In this document: positions 8,399 to 15,666 of the stretch, one piece after another
Layout of the letters: every line of letters starts with the position of its first letter
How positions within the stretch are numbered: the first letter of the stretch is position 1
From: Caldilineae bacterium
GTDB lineage: Bacteria; Chloroflexota; Anaerolineae; DUEN01
DNA length: 34,455 nt
Direction: 5' to 3'
NCBI GenBank assembly: GCA_011176545.1
Contig: DUEN01000171.1
Coordinates: forward strand, 1 to 34,455
Notes under the pieces: generated by a model
What the model was told of the DNA's origin: nothing
What the model saw: the letters and a program-made list of their open reading frames with translations, nothing else
The model's database searches: none
Made by a program: the position numbers and the translations under genes

Positions 8399-8752
8399 TC
8401 AGCAACACGTGAGCCTCTTGGGGATCTCCCCCTCCTTCAACGGCCCGAACGGGTTCCCGTACTGCCGGATGTTGGCGATCATCTCCCGGTTGGCTTCCGT
8501 CTCTATGCCTTGAGCCACCAGCCTGGCCCGCACCTGCTCCCCGGCCGGGTCATGGCCCACAGGACAGACCTCTCGGCAGGCTCGACATAATGTGCACTGA
8601 TAGAACACCACGGAGGCCACGCCTCGATCCGCCAGGATGGCCAACCCCCTGGGGCTGATGTGCTCCTGACGCAGGATCGTGAAGATGGGGCAGGCCTCTC
8701 GGCAGAGGCCGCATTCGATGCAGGGCGGGTTCTCGGCGGGTTCTCTCAACAT
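8399..8752 (-). CDS. 4Fe-4S dicluster subunit (HdrC/GlpC-type) of a D-lactate-dehydrogenase-like complex
   Basis: Small electron-transfer subunit, 117 aa. It has two classical cluster motifs: CIECGLCREACP near the N-terminus and CTLCRACREVCP about 40 residues later, spaced as in HdrC, GlpC and LutB-type proteins. It ends in a CC dipeptide. The ATG at 8752 overlaps the FAD subunit stop by 7 nt, so translation is coupled. With the FAD subunit and the CCG protein it forms a three-part glycolate/D-lactate dehydrogenase-like module that probably feeds electrons to the quinone pool. Confidence 0.85.
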   Translation of the reverse strand: MLREPAENPPCIECGLCREACPIFTILRQEHISPRGLAILADRGVASVVFYQCTLCRACREVCPVGHDPAGEQVRARLVAQGIETEANREMIANIRQYGNPFGPLKEGEIPKRLTCC

Positions 8753-9948
8753 AGCTTCCCCCGGTTGATCACCTGCTGCGGGTCGTAACGCTCCTTCAGC
8801 CGTCGCGCCTCGGCCCGAAAGGCGGCGTCGGTCCAGTCCTTCTTCTTTAACCCGATGCCGTGCTCCCCGCTGACCCGGCCGCCCCATTCGGCCACCCGCT
8901 CGTAGAGCGCGGGTACGCGCTCGTCATCGGGACGGAAACAGGGGTGCACGATGCCGACGCCCAGATGGCCGAAGGCGGGGATTCCCTCCGCCTCCAGCCA
9001 GGCCAACAGCGATGCCAGCCCTTCCCCATTCATCTCCGGGTCCTCGATGACGGGATAGCCGCTTCGGGCCAGCACCGGATAGAGGCCATCGCGGGCACGC
9101 CACAAAGCGGCGACGCGCTGCGGATCAGCGATCTCCCCGCCATCCGAGTCGAACTCCGCCAGCAGGTGCGGACGCGCCTCCCAGCCGATGGCCCTCGCCG
9201 CGTGGCGGTTGACGTACTCCAATGCCGTGAGCCGAGGATCGGCCAGCCACCGATCTCGTTGGGTCAACAGCGCCTCCTCGTCCTCGAAGGACAGAAGCGA
9301 CACTGTGCGCTGTGTGGGGGAAGGGATCAATCGCACCGTCGCCTCGGTGACGAAGCCGGTGATCCCCTCCCATCCCACGATGTCGTTCATCCCTTCTTCG
9401 GTCAGGCGATGAACGCGCCCCAGGCCGTCCACCAGAGTGATCTCCTCGACCCAGTTCCGCATGGTGCCATAGCGCACGGCGTGCAGCCCAGCCGCGTCGG
9501 TGGCGATCATCCCGCCGATGCTGGCCGCTTGATGGCTGCCGGGGATGACGGGCAGGAGGAGGTCATTCGTCGCTAGATGGCGGTTGAGGGTTCCCAATAC
9601 GACGCCGGCCTCCACCCGCACCCGACACCGCTCCACATCCACGGGGCCGATCTTCGTCAGCCGCGAGAGATCTACCACCACGGAGCCCTTTCGGTCCTCC
9701 TGCGTCGAGGGCGTATAAGGGACGGCCCCGCCGCAGAGCCCCGTGCCCGCCCCGCGAGGTACCAGGTTGATGCCCTCCTCTCGGCCCCACTCCACGATCG
9801 CAGCCACCTGCTCCGGGCGCGACGGCCAAACCACGGCCAGGCACTCCCCCTCCAGACGGGAGGCATCCCGGCCGTAGACGATCCGATCCTCGATCGCGGT
9901 GGAGAGGTTCTCCTCGCTGACGAGCGCGGCCAGGCGTTCCAGGTTCAT
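8746..9948 (-). CDS. FAD-linked oxidase (GlcD/D-lactate dehydrogenase type)
   Basis: Catalytic flavoprotein, 400 aa. The N-terminal PCMH-type FAD-binding domain shows VPRGAGTGLCGGA and GSHQAASIGGMIATDAAGLHA. The C-terminal FAD-oxidase domain carries the GHLGVGIVHPCF and GEHGIGLKK motifs that place catalytic histidines. The family oxidises D-2-hydroxy acids such as D-lactate or glycolate. It starts with ATG at 9948, overlapping the preceding gene as ATGA, and is followed by the Fe-S subunit with a 7-nt overlap. The true substrate cannot be read from sequence. Confidence 0.9.
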   Translation of the reverse strand: MNLERLAALVSEENLSTAIEDRIVYGRDASRLEGECLAVVWPSRPEQVAAIVEWGREEGINLVPRGAGTGLCGGAVPYTPSTQEDRKGSVVVDLSRLTKIGPVDVERCRVRVEAGVVLGTLNRHLATNDLLLPVIPGSHQAASIGGMIATDAAGLHAVRYGTMRNWVEEITLVDGLGRVHRLTEEGMNDIVGWEGITGFVTEATVRLIPSPTQRTVSLLSFEDEEALLTQRDRWLADPRLTALEYVNRHAARAIGWEARPHLLAEFDSDGGEIADPQRVAALWRARDGLYPVLARSGYPVIEDPEMNGEGLASLLAWLEAEGIPAFGHLGVGIVHPCFRPDDERVPALYERVAEWGGRVSGEHGIGLKKKDWTDAAFRAEARRLKERYDPQQVINRGKLC

Positions 9949-10673
9949 GGCATGTCCTCCCGGCCCAGCCCGCTCAACAGGGCCTCGCTGAGCTCCAGCA
10001 CCTCGATCCCATCGGCGTTTTCCTTAAAATGGGCGTAGCAGAGGGGGCAGGCCGTGCAGAGCCGACTGTTCTCCACCAGGGCCAGGCGTTGCCGGGCGAT
10101 GGCGTTCGCCAGCTTGGGGAAGTTGGATTTGACGCCGCCGCCTGCGCCGCAGCACAGGCTATGCTCCCGGTTATCAGGCAGCTCCGTCACCGTCCAGCCG
10201 GCCCGCGCTAGTAGTCGCCGCGGCTCGTCGTAGATGCCGGACCAGCGCCCCAGGTGGCAGGGATCATGATAAGTGATGAAGGATGTCCGGCCGGCGCCTC
10301 GTCGTCTCCTGTCAGCCCTCAACCGCTCGGGCGATAGCACCTGGGTCACGTGATAGGCGTCCAGCCCATAATCGTACTTGAGGGTGTGATAGCAGCCGGG
10401 GCAGTTGGTGATGATCTTGCGGACGCTGAAGCGGGCGAAGATAGCTAGGTTCTTCCCCTTCAATTCCTCGAAGTCGGAGAGATAGCCGGCCCGCTTGACT
10501 GGGCTGCCACAACACAGGACCTCTCCGGGAAGAACGATGAAATCCACCCCGGCCTGGCGTAGCATCTTCTCGTACCGACGGCCGATGTCGGGGAGGGCAT
10601 ACCGCGTCACGCATCCAGGATAGTAGAGCGTGTTGCTCCCAGCCAGCCTCTCCAACAGGCGTTTCCAGATCAA
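9945..10673 (-). CDS. CCG-domain (HdrB/GlpC C-terminal-like) Fe-S oxidoreductase subunit
   Basis: Two-CCG-domain protein, 242 aa. Visible landmarks are YYPGC at the N-terminus, CCGSPVKRAGY, TNCPGCYHTLKYDYG, HDPCHLGR and CCGAGGGVKSNFP, with CTACPLC near the end. These cysteines bind the noncubane or 4Fe-4S cluster in HdrB and in the Fe-S subunits of D-lactate/glycolate oxidases. A TTG start is proposed with GGAGG 9 nt upstream; TTGA overlaps the DUF1573 gene's stop. All cysteines of the motifs are present as TGT/TGC, unlike the selenoproteins nearby. Confidence 0.88.
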   Translation of the reverse strand: MIWKRLLERLAGSNTLYYPGCVTRYALPDIGRRYEKMLRQAGVDFIVLPGEVLCCGSPVKRAGYLSDFEELKGKNLAIFARFSVRKIITNCPGCYHTLKYDYGLDAYHVTQVLSPERLRADRRRRGAGRTSFITYHDPCHLGRWSGIYDEPRRLLARAGWTVTELPDNREHSLCCGAGGGVKSNFPKLANAIARQRLALVENSRLCTACPLCYAHFKENADGIEVLELSEALLSGLGREDMP

Positions 10674-11101
10674 GAGCCTGCATCCTCCGGCTTGCGGATG
10701 GTCACCCGGAACTCCACCTCTACCTCGGGATGATCCGGATCATTGCTCCGTATGTAGATCACTCGCAGTAGGTTGCCATACAGATTGTTCTCTGTCGGGT
10801 CAAACGTGACGCGAAGCTGCGCCGATTCCCCCGGAGGGATGATCTCCCGATCAATGCTCGCCCGGGTGCATCCGCAGGATGTGCTGACCTTCTCGATGCG
10901 CAGGGGCTTACCGCCCACGTTGTGAACCGTATAGAACAACTCTATAGGTTCCTGCGCCCTCTCTCCCAGGTCATGGGCTGCGGGTTCTACCTCGATACGC
11001 GGCTCTCCGCCACAGGCTGCGAACAGAACGGCCGCGGCTACAAGGAGGATTCCTATCTTGAAGCCCGACGTCCGAGAAAAGATACCTTTGATGAAAGTCA
11101 T
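10670..11101 (-). CDS. DUF1573 lipoprotein
   Basis: Predicted extracytoplasmic lipoprotein, 143 aa, starting MTFIKGIFSRTSGF. The hydrophobic segment ends in the lipobox-like LFAAC. The mature part is a single DUF1573/ASH-like beta-sandwich: HDLGERAQEPIELFYTVHNVGGKPL, then the hallmark STSCGCTRA, then a second strand set ending RSNDPDHPEVEVEF. The function of the family is unknown; CGC is its conserved motif. It is the first gene of the coupled operon with the CCG/FAD/Fe-S subunits. Longer forms reaching to 11167 lack a better start signal. Confidence 0.85.
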   Translation of the reverse strand: MTFIKGIFSRTSGFKIGILLVAAAVLFAACGGEPRIEVEPAAHDLGERAQEPIELFYTVHNVGGKPLRIEKVSTSCGCTRASIDREIIPPGESAQLRVTFDPTENNLYGNLLRVIYIRSNDPDHPEVEVEFRVTIRKPEDAGS

Positions 11102-11134
11102 CCATTCAACTCTCTGGCTACCGGATAGTTCTGC

Positions 11135-11160
11135 GTAGGGACACAGCATGCTGTGCCCCA
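11135..11160. repeat. REP-like palindrome
   Basis: GTAGGGACACAGC and GCTGTGCCCCA form an inverted repeat just upstream of the DUF1573 gene. It resembles the other GTAGGG palindromes of the window. Confidence 0.55.
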
Positions 11161-11232
11161 TGCACATTAAGTTAAGCGATTATGGAAGCGTGTCCTTGCA
11201 TCCCCGAGTAGTTCGGAGGAACGCCAACCCCT

Positions 11233-11257
11233 GTAGGGGGCTCAGACCCACCCCTAC
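11233..11257. repeat. Short inverted repeat GTAGGGG/CCCCTAC
   Basis: GTAGGGG (11233-11239) and CCCCTAC (11251-11257) are separated by 11 nt, immediately beyond the stop of the rhodanese selenoprotein. It may act as a transcript end or be another copy of the dispersed palindrome. Confidence 0.5.
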
Positions 11258-11270
11258 CACTATATGGGTG

Positions 11271-11885
11271 CTATCGAGTCCCCGTCACCGGATATCCGGC
11301 CTCCTCCCAGGCGCGAAGGCCACCCCGAATCGCCTTGACATCTTTGTATCCCTGATGCATGAGGATGAGCGCCGCACGGGCGCTGGATTCCTCGTTCGGT
11401 CAGGTACAGTAGGTAATGATCTCCGCGTCCCGGGGCAACTCCTGGTAACGTGCCTCCAGATCAGCCAGGGGGAGCGAGACCGCGTTGGGGATGTGTGCCG
11501 TCTCATATTCTCCCACGCTGCGCACATCGACGAAGATCGCCGTCCCGGCATCGTAGCGGGCCTTGGCCTCCTCTACGGAGATGCGCGGCACGTCCGGATA
11601 GGGGATGCCACTCTCGTCGTGAATGTCGGGTATCTCGCTGGCCAGGGGCGTGGAGCGACTGGTGTTGATCGCGATCAAGACTCCGATCAGGATCACCAAG
11701 ACGCCGACCCCCAGGGCCAGATAGGTGAACGAAGGCGATCGGCGTGTGGCTCGTCGGCGGCTCTTCCCGTGCGGCTTGCTCCGAGAGCGAGATAAGCCCT
11801 GTTTCACCTTCGCGCCGCAGGTAGTGCAAAACCGCACCCCGGGCTTCAGCTCGGCCCCACACTGGGTACAGTATCGCGTTCCCAC
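11271..11885 (-). CDS. Zinc-ribbon, membrane-anchored rhodanese-domain selenoprotein (C-x-U)
   Basis: 204-aa protein read through an in-frame TGA at 11400-11402 (codon 162). Domains in order: an N-terminal zinc ribbon (CTQCG then CTTCG), a basic linker, one transmembrane helix (about residues 56-78) and a rhodanese fold (IFVDVRSVGEYETAHIPNA). The active loop reads ITYCT-U-PNEESSARAAL and is followed by the conserved end VKAIRGGLRAWEEAGYPV. Cys-type relatives carry YCxCPNE here, so the UGA replaces the second cysteine of a CxC pair. The conventional frame would stop at the TGA and lose about 42 conserved residues. A GTG start at 11885 follows AAGGAG by 9 nt. Sulfur transfer or thiol redox is likely. 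Confidence 0.9.
11368..11384 (-). promoter_or_regulatory. Candidate SECIS element in the rhodanese mRNA
   Basis: Fifteen nt after the UGA a perfect 6-bp stem AGCGCC / GGCGCU closes a 5-nt loop CGUGC that contains GU. Outside it GAGGA pairs with UCCUC across a small internal loop. The geometry equals that in the glutaredoxin and PCYCGC genes. Confidence 0.8.
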
Positions 11886-11913
11886 AGGGATCCACTCCTT
11901 ACAAAAAATGAGA

Positions 11914-11952
11914 GTGAGGTGCGACGCACTTCGCAAGTGCGTCGCACCTCAC
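11914..11952 (-). terminator. Perfect 18-bp hairpin between the Zn/Cd ATPase and rhodanese genes
   Basis: GTGAGGTGCGACGCACTT (11914-11931) and its exact complement (11935-11952) flank a 3-nt loop. On the minus strand the hairpin begins 4 nt after the ATPase stop and is followed by TCTCATTTTTTG, as in a Rho-independent terminator; the rhodanese ribosome site comes right after. The exact long arms also fit a short palindromic repetitive or MITE-like element. Confidence 0.65.
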
Positions 11953-11956
11953 TATA

Positions 11957-14455
11957 TCACGTGATCCTGCTCTTGAGCAGCCGCATACCGTTGAAGATCA
12001 CGATCAGAGATGCTCCCATGTCGGCGAACACGGCCATCCACAGCGTGGCCACCCCGGGGATGGCTAACCCCATGAAAGCCGCTTTGACCAGGAGGCTGAA
12101 GGCAATGTTCTGCCGGATGATCCTCAACGTACTTCGGCTGAGATGAATGGCGAAGGGAAGCTTGCTTAGGTCGTCGGCCATGAGGACGATATCCGCCGTC
12201 TCTAGCGCCTGATCCGTGCCTGCTCCGCCCATGGCGATGCCTACCGTGGCCCGGGCCAGGGCCGGCGCGTCGTTCACCCCATCACCCACCATGGCGACCT
12301 GTCCATGCTTCACCAGCATCTCCTCCACGGCGCCTACCTTTTGATCGGGGAGCAAGTTGGCTCGTACTTCATCGATCCCCACCTGCGCGGCGATGGCTCT
12401 AGCGGTGCGCTCGTTATCCCCGGTAAGCATCACCATCCAGCGAATCCCCGATCGCTTTAAGGCGGCGATCGCCTCCCGGGCATCGGGTCGGACCGTATCA
12501 GCGACGGCGATAAGCCCGATGGCTTCAAGGCGCTCGCCGAGCTCCGTTATCACGACCATCACGGTCTTCCCTGCCTCCTCCAGGCGTCGAGTCTGCTCAC
12601 GCAGCGAGTCGGAGAGCGAGACACCCAGCTCGAGCAGAAGGGTGCGGTTGCCGATGTATACCGGGCGATCGCCCACCCATCCTTGGGCGCCGCGTCCGGT
12701 GAGGGCCTGGAAATCCTGGGCTGGCGCGGGAACCAGGCCCCGCTCCTCGGCCGCGCGCACGATAGCCTGAGCCAACAGATGCTCGGAGCGGCTCTCGACG
12801 GCGGCCGCTAATCTCAGTATCTCGCCCTCCGCCCACCCCTCAACGGGGATCACATCCGTGACGGAAGGCTTGCCCTCAGTCAGGGTGCCCGTCTTGTCGA
12901 AGGCCATCACGCGTAGCCCGCCGGCTGCCTCTAGGTAGGCGCCTCCCTTGATCAACACCCCATTGCGGGCCGCGTTGCTGATGGCGCTGACGATGCTGAC
13001 CGGCGTGGAGATGACCAGCGCGCACGGGCAGGCGATGATGAGCAGGGCCAGCGCCCGGTAGAGCCAGCCGTGGCCGCCGGTCGCTGGCTCCAGGAAGGGC
13101 TGACCGAAGAGGAGGGGCGGTACGGCGGCGATGAGCACGGCCAGACCTACCACCGCGGGCGTGTAATATCTGGCGAAGACGTCCACCCAACGCTGGGTGG
13201 GGGCCTTCTGAGCCTGGGCCTCCTCCACCATGTGGATGATGCGGCTGAGCGTATTGTCCGCAGCCAACCGAGTGACCTCCACCTCCAGGGCACCCTCACC
13301 GTTGATCGTGCCCGCGAAGACCTCATCGCCAGGCCCCTTCTCCACGGGGATGCTCTCCCCGGTGATGGGGGCCTGGTTGACCGCGGAAGTCCCCCGGATG
13401 ATGCGGCCGTCCATGGGGATGCGCTCCCCCGGCCGGATAAGGATGATATCGCCCACAATCAGTTCTGCCACGGGCACACGCTGCTCGTGGACGTCGCACC
13501 AGGGGCAGGGGCCGCTTTCATAAGGGGTGCCATCGGAAAGGGGTTGCCCCAAATGTTCCTCGCAATCCACACAGGGACGTAGCACGGTGGCCTCAGCGGG
13601 CGCCAGGTCCATCAGGGAGCGGATGGCGTTGCGCGCCCGATCCATCGTGTAGCTCTCCAGCGTCTCCCCCAGGCTGAAGAGGAAGACGACCAGCGCGCCC
13701 TCCTCCCAGGCGCCGATGGCGGCCGCGCCCAGCGCGGCGATGGTCATCAGGAAGTTGATGTCCAGTTCCCGGTTAATCCAAACGCCCGTCAGGCCCTTAC
13801 GGGCTACGTAGTAACCACCAGTGATGATCGCGAGGGCATAAAGGACGTGAGTCCCTGGGGCGGGGACTCCGATGGTTTCCAGGATGAAGGCCAATACGAT
13901 CAATAAGCCGGAGATGAGGGTCAGCGTGTCACGCCGTTTACCCCACATGAAAGCCAGGAGCCCGCGCAGATCACCCGGTCCCGCTTCCTGTGGAGCCATG
14001 CGGGTGGCTTCCTCCTCTGCTACATCATAGCCCAGTTGGCGGATGCGCTCAATGATGATCCCTTGATCTAACTCCTCTACGTCGTATTCTACGGTCAGCT
14101 TGGCAGCGGCGAAATTAACCGCGCAATAGAGCACGCCCTTCAGCCGGCCCACGCCTTTCTCCAGCTTGGCGGCGCAGTCGGCGCAGTCCATGCCGACGAT
14201 ACGCCATTCGCGATGACGATACCGCTGTTGTATCGCGATCCCCATCTCTCGCGCGTGACGTTCCACCTCGGCCAGGGAGATCAGGTTGGGATCGTAATGT
14301 AGGCAGAGGAGGGACAGGCCATTATTCTGATCCACATGAGCCTCGTCGATGCCCTTATGTCGGCACAGAGCCTCCTGCAGGCGTTGAATACAACCCTCAC
14401 AGTCGCTGTTTTCGGGCAAGAGCAGGGGGATTTCCAGCTTGAGTTTCTGGATCAT
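11957..14455 (-). CDS. P1B-2-type Zn2+/Cd2+/Pb2+-exporting ATPase
   Basis: Heavy-metal P-type ATPase, 832 aa. The N-terminus carries a degenerate ferredoxin-like domain with CEGC, then a canonical HMA domain with GMDCADC. Core motifs are the A-domain TGES, transmembrane CPC in ACPCALVI, the phosphorylation site DKTGTLTEG, TGDNERTA and [10 protein letters not shown]. The lysine of NIAFSLLVKA and the aspartate of ADMGAS in the last helices match ZntA/CadA, giving divalent Zn/Cd/Pb specificity. An unusual Cys-rich insert (CVDC at ~295 and CPWC at ~316) sits in the A-domain region. GAGGAG precedes the ATG, and the gene follows the PCYCGC gene by 19 nt. The role is metal efflux at the inner membrane. 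Confidence 0.93.
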   Translation of the reverse strand: MIQKLKLEIPLLLPENSDCEGCIQRLQEALCRHKGIDEAHVDQNNGLSLLCLHYDPNLISLAEVERHAREMGIAIQQRYRHREWRIVGMDCADCAAKLEKGVGRLKGVLYCAVNFAAAKLTVEYDVEELDQGIIIERIRQLGYDVAEEEATRMAPQEAGPGDLRGLLAFMWGKRRDTLTLISGLLIVLAFILETIGVPAPGTHVLYALAIITGGYYVARKGLTGVWINRELDINFLMTIAALGAAAIGAWEEGALVVFLFSLGETLESYTMDRARNAIRSLMDLAPAEATVLRPCVDCEEHLGQPLSDGTPYESGPCPWCDVHEQRVPVAELIVGDIILIRPGERIPMDGRIIRGTSAVNQAPITGESIPVEKGPGDEVFAGTINGEGALEVEVTRLAADNTLSRIIHMVEEAQAQKAPTQRWVDVFARYYTPAVVGLAVLIAAVPPLLFGQPFLEPATGGHGWLYRALALLIIACPCALVISTPVSIVSAISNAARNGVLIKGGAYLEAAGGLRVMAFDKTGTLTEGKPSVTDVIPVEGWAEGEILRLAAAVESRSEHLLAQAIVRAAEERGLVPAPAQDFQALTGRGAQGWVGDRPVYIGNRTLLLELGVSLSDSLREQTRRLEEAGKTVMVVITELGERLEAIGLIAVADTVRPDAREAIAALKRSGIRWMVMLTGDNERTARAIAAQVGIDEVRANLLPDQKVGAVEEMLVKHGQVAMVGDGVNDAPALARATVGIAMGGAGTDQALETADIVLMADDLSKLPFAIHLSRSTLRIIRQNIAFSLLVKAAFMGLAIPGVATLWMAVFADMGASLIVIFNGMRLLKSRIT

Positions 14456-14474
14456 AAGCTCTCCTCTATTATGA

Positions 14475-14972
14475 TCACTCTTGCGGCCATTCCGTGTCCG
14501 TCGGCGGCCCGAAGCGGCTATAGGTGGTGTCGATTCTCTTCCTGATCTCGACCAGTGACTTCCCTTCCTGCCAGTAGCGCATCACGTCACGCGTGATGTC
14601 CACGCAGATGCTTCAGCCCAGGCCCATCTCGTCGAACACGGCCGACCCGTCTGGGCGCACCTCGCGCACGAAGCAGTCCTTGACGCTCCCGTGGTCGGCG
14701 CCACAGCCGCAGTAGCAGGGGATGTATTTGAGCACATCGGGGTTGGCCAGGGCGAACTGATACGCCTCGCGCACCGTGGTCGGCGCCCTCTGGATCTCCC
14801 TGGGCAACCGGGAGGCCGGTGCCAACTTCAGTTCTCGCTGGCCTGCTTCCTCTCGGCCGCCACACCCGGCCAGGGCCAGGGATAGCAGCACCAGCAGTAC
14901 AGACAGGAGCCGGAAGGGGCGGTGTGCGCGTGGCACTCGCTCAAACAGCGATGGACCTTTCACAGACGTCAT
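14475..14972 (-). CDS. PCYCGC-motif lipoprotein selenoprotein (U-x-x-C)
   Basis: 165-aa secreted lipoprotein read through an in-frame TGA at 14613-14615 (codon 120). The signal peptide ends LALAGC (lipobox Cys ~37). The mature domain has the family hallmark IPCYCGCG (86-90 PCYCGC), then KDCFV. After the spacer FDEMGLG the UGA is followed by SIC and a well-formed helix (DVMRYWQEGKSLVEIRKRID) up to a TGA stop at 14475. Cysteine relatives have GxxCxxC at this site, so the motif is U120-S-I-C123. Metal binding or redox at the outer face of the membrane is plausible but unproven. The gene overlaps the upstream methyltransferase as ATGA and precedes the Zn/Cd ATPase by 19 nt. Confidence 0.9.
14581..14597 (-). 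promoter_or_regulatory. Candidate SECIS element in the PCYCGC mRNA
   Basis: Fifteen nt after the UGA a perfect 6-bp stem AUCACG / CGUGAU (extendable by one C-G pair at the base) closes the 5-nt loop CGUGA, which contains GU. Spacing and loop size match the rhodanese and glutaredoxin elements. Confidence 0.8.
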
Positions 14973-15550
14973 CTCTCCATATCATGTTGATATGTGGCCC
15001 ATCTGGGCACATACCTCGGCACGGCCGCGATATAACGTCGCGCCTCATCGCCGAAGAGGATGATCAGTCGCCGATCCTCCAGGTGGGTCTGAACCAGCGA
15101 CCACAGCAGGATCACGATCGCGACCAGCAGGCCGATCCACGTCTGGCAGGCGACGGCCGAACCGAAGGCGGCCGCTAACAGTCCAGCGTGCTGTGGGTGT
15201 CGCACGTGGCCGTAGATGCCCGTCGTGATCAGTCGGTTCTCTTTCAGCGCAGAGATCCGGGCCAGGGAGCGGAACTCAAGCATGCCCCATAGGGCCAGGA
15301 TCAGGCCGGCCAGGGCTGTGATCAGCCCGAGGATCCGCCAGCCGACTGGGAGCTGGAATCCAAAGGGGCGATACACGGCTCCCGCAGCGAGCCCGCAGAC
15401 CATATATCCATCCCAGGCCCAGATGGACAGCGATCCGGACAGGCCCAAATCTCGCCCCGGCTGGGTGCGTCTGTGATACAGCCACAGGTTGGCCGCGGTC
15501 CACAAGACGGCGATCACGAAGTAGACGCCCCAGAAGGCGAGGTCTTTCAT
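14969..15550 (-). CDS. Isoprenylcysteine carboxyl methyltransferase (ICMT)-like membrane protein
   Basis: Membrane protein of the ICMT/phospholipid methyltransferase superfamily, 193 aa with about five hydrophobic helices. The conserved C-terminal part is present: ENRLITTGIYGHVRHPQHAG, then a charged helix with LEDRRLIILFGDEARRY, matching the SAM-binding GxYxxVRHPxY and ExRxLxxxFGxxYxxY patterns. ATG at 15550 was preferred over 15649 because AAGGAG lies 10 nt upstream. It overlaps the PCYCGC gene as ATGA, so the two are translated together. Such proteins are common next to metal ATPases in bacteria; the methyl acceptor is unknown. Confidence 0.8.
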   Translation of the reverse strand: MKDLAFWGVYFVIAVLWTAANLWLYHRRTQPGRDLGLSGSLSIWAWDGYMVCGLAAGAVYRPFGFQLPVGWRILGLITALAGLILALWGMLEFRSLARISALKENRLITTGIYGHVRHPQHAGLLAAAFGSAVACQTWIGLLVAIVILLWSLVQTHLEDRRLIILFGDEARRYIAAVPRYVPRWATYQHDMER

Positions 15551-15666
15551 CCTCTTGCTCCTTAGGGTCTGTCCCCGTTTTGGCTTGGTCAGAGATCGGC
15601 GGGTAGCATCCCATTCAACCGTGGAGGGTATGTGTCGTTCGTCCTCCATCGCATTTTCAGACCAGC

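Noticed and set aside
8010-8408. 132-codon minus-strand open frame upstream of the CcdA-like gene
   Set aside because: Its Arg/Ser/Pro-rich composition, absence of a ribosome site and overlap with the real start region mark it as non-coding.
8746-10673. Selenocysteine in the HdrB-like or FAD subunits
   Set aside because: All expected cysteines of the CCG, TNCPGC and CCGAGGG motifs are ordinary TGT or TGC codons.
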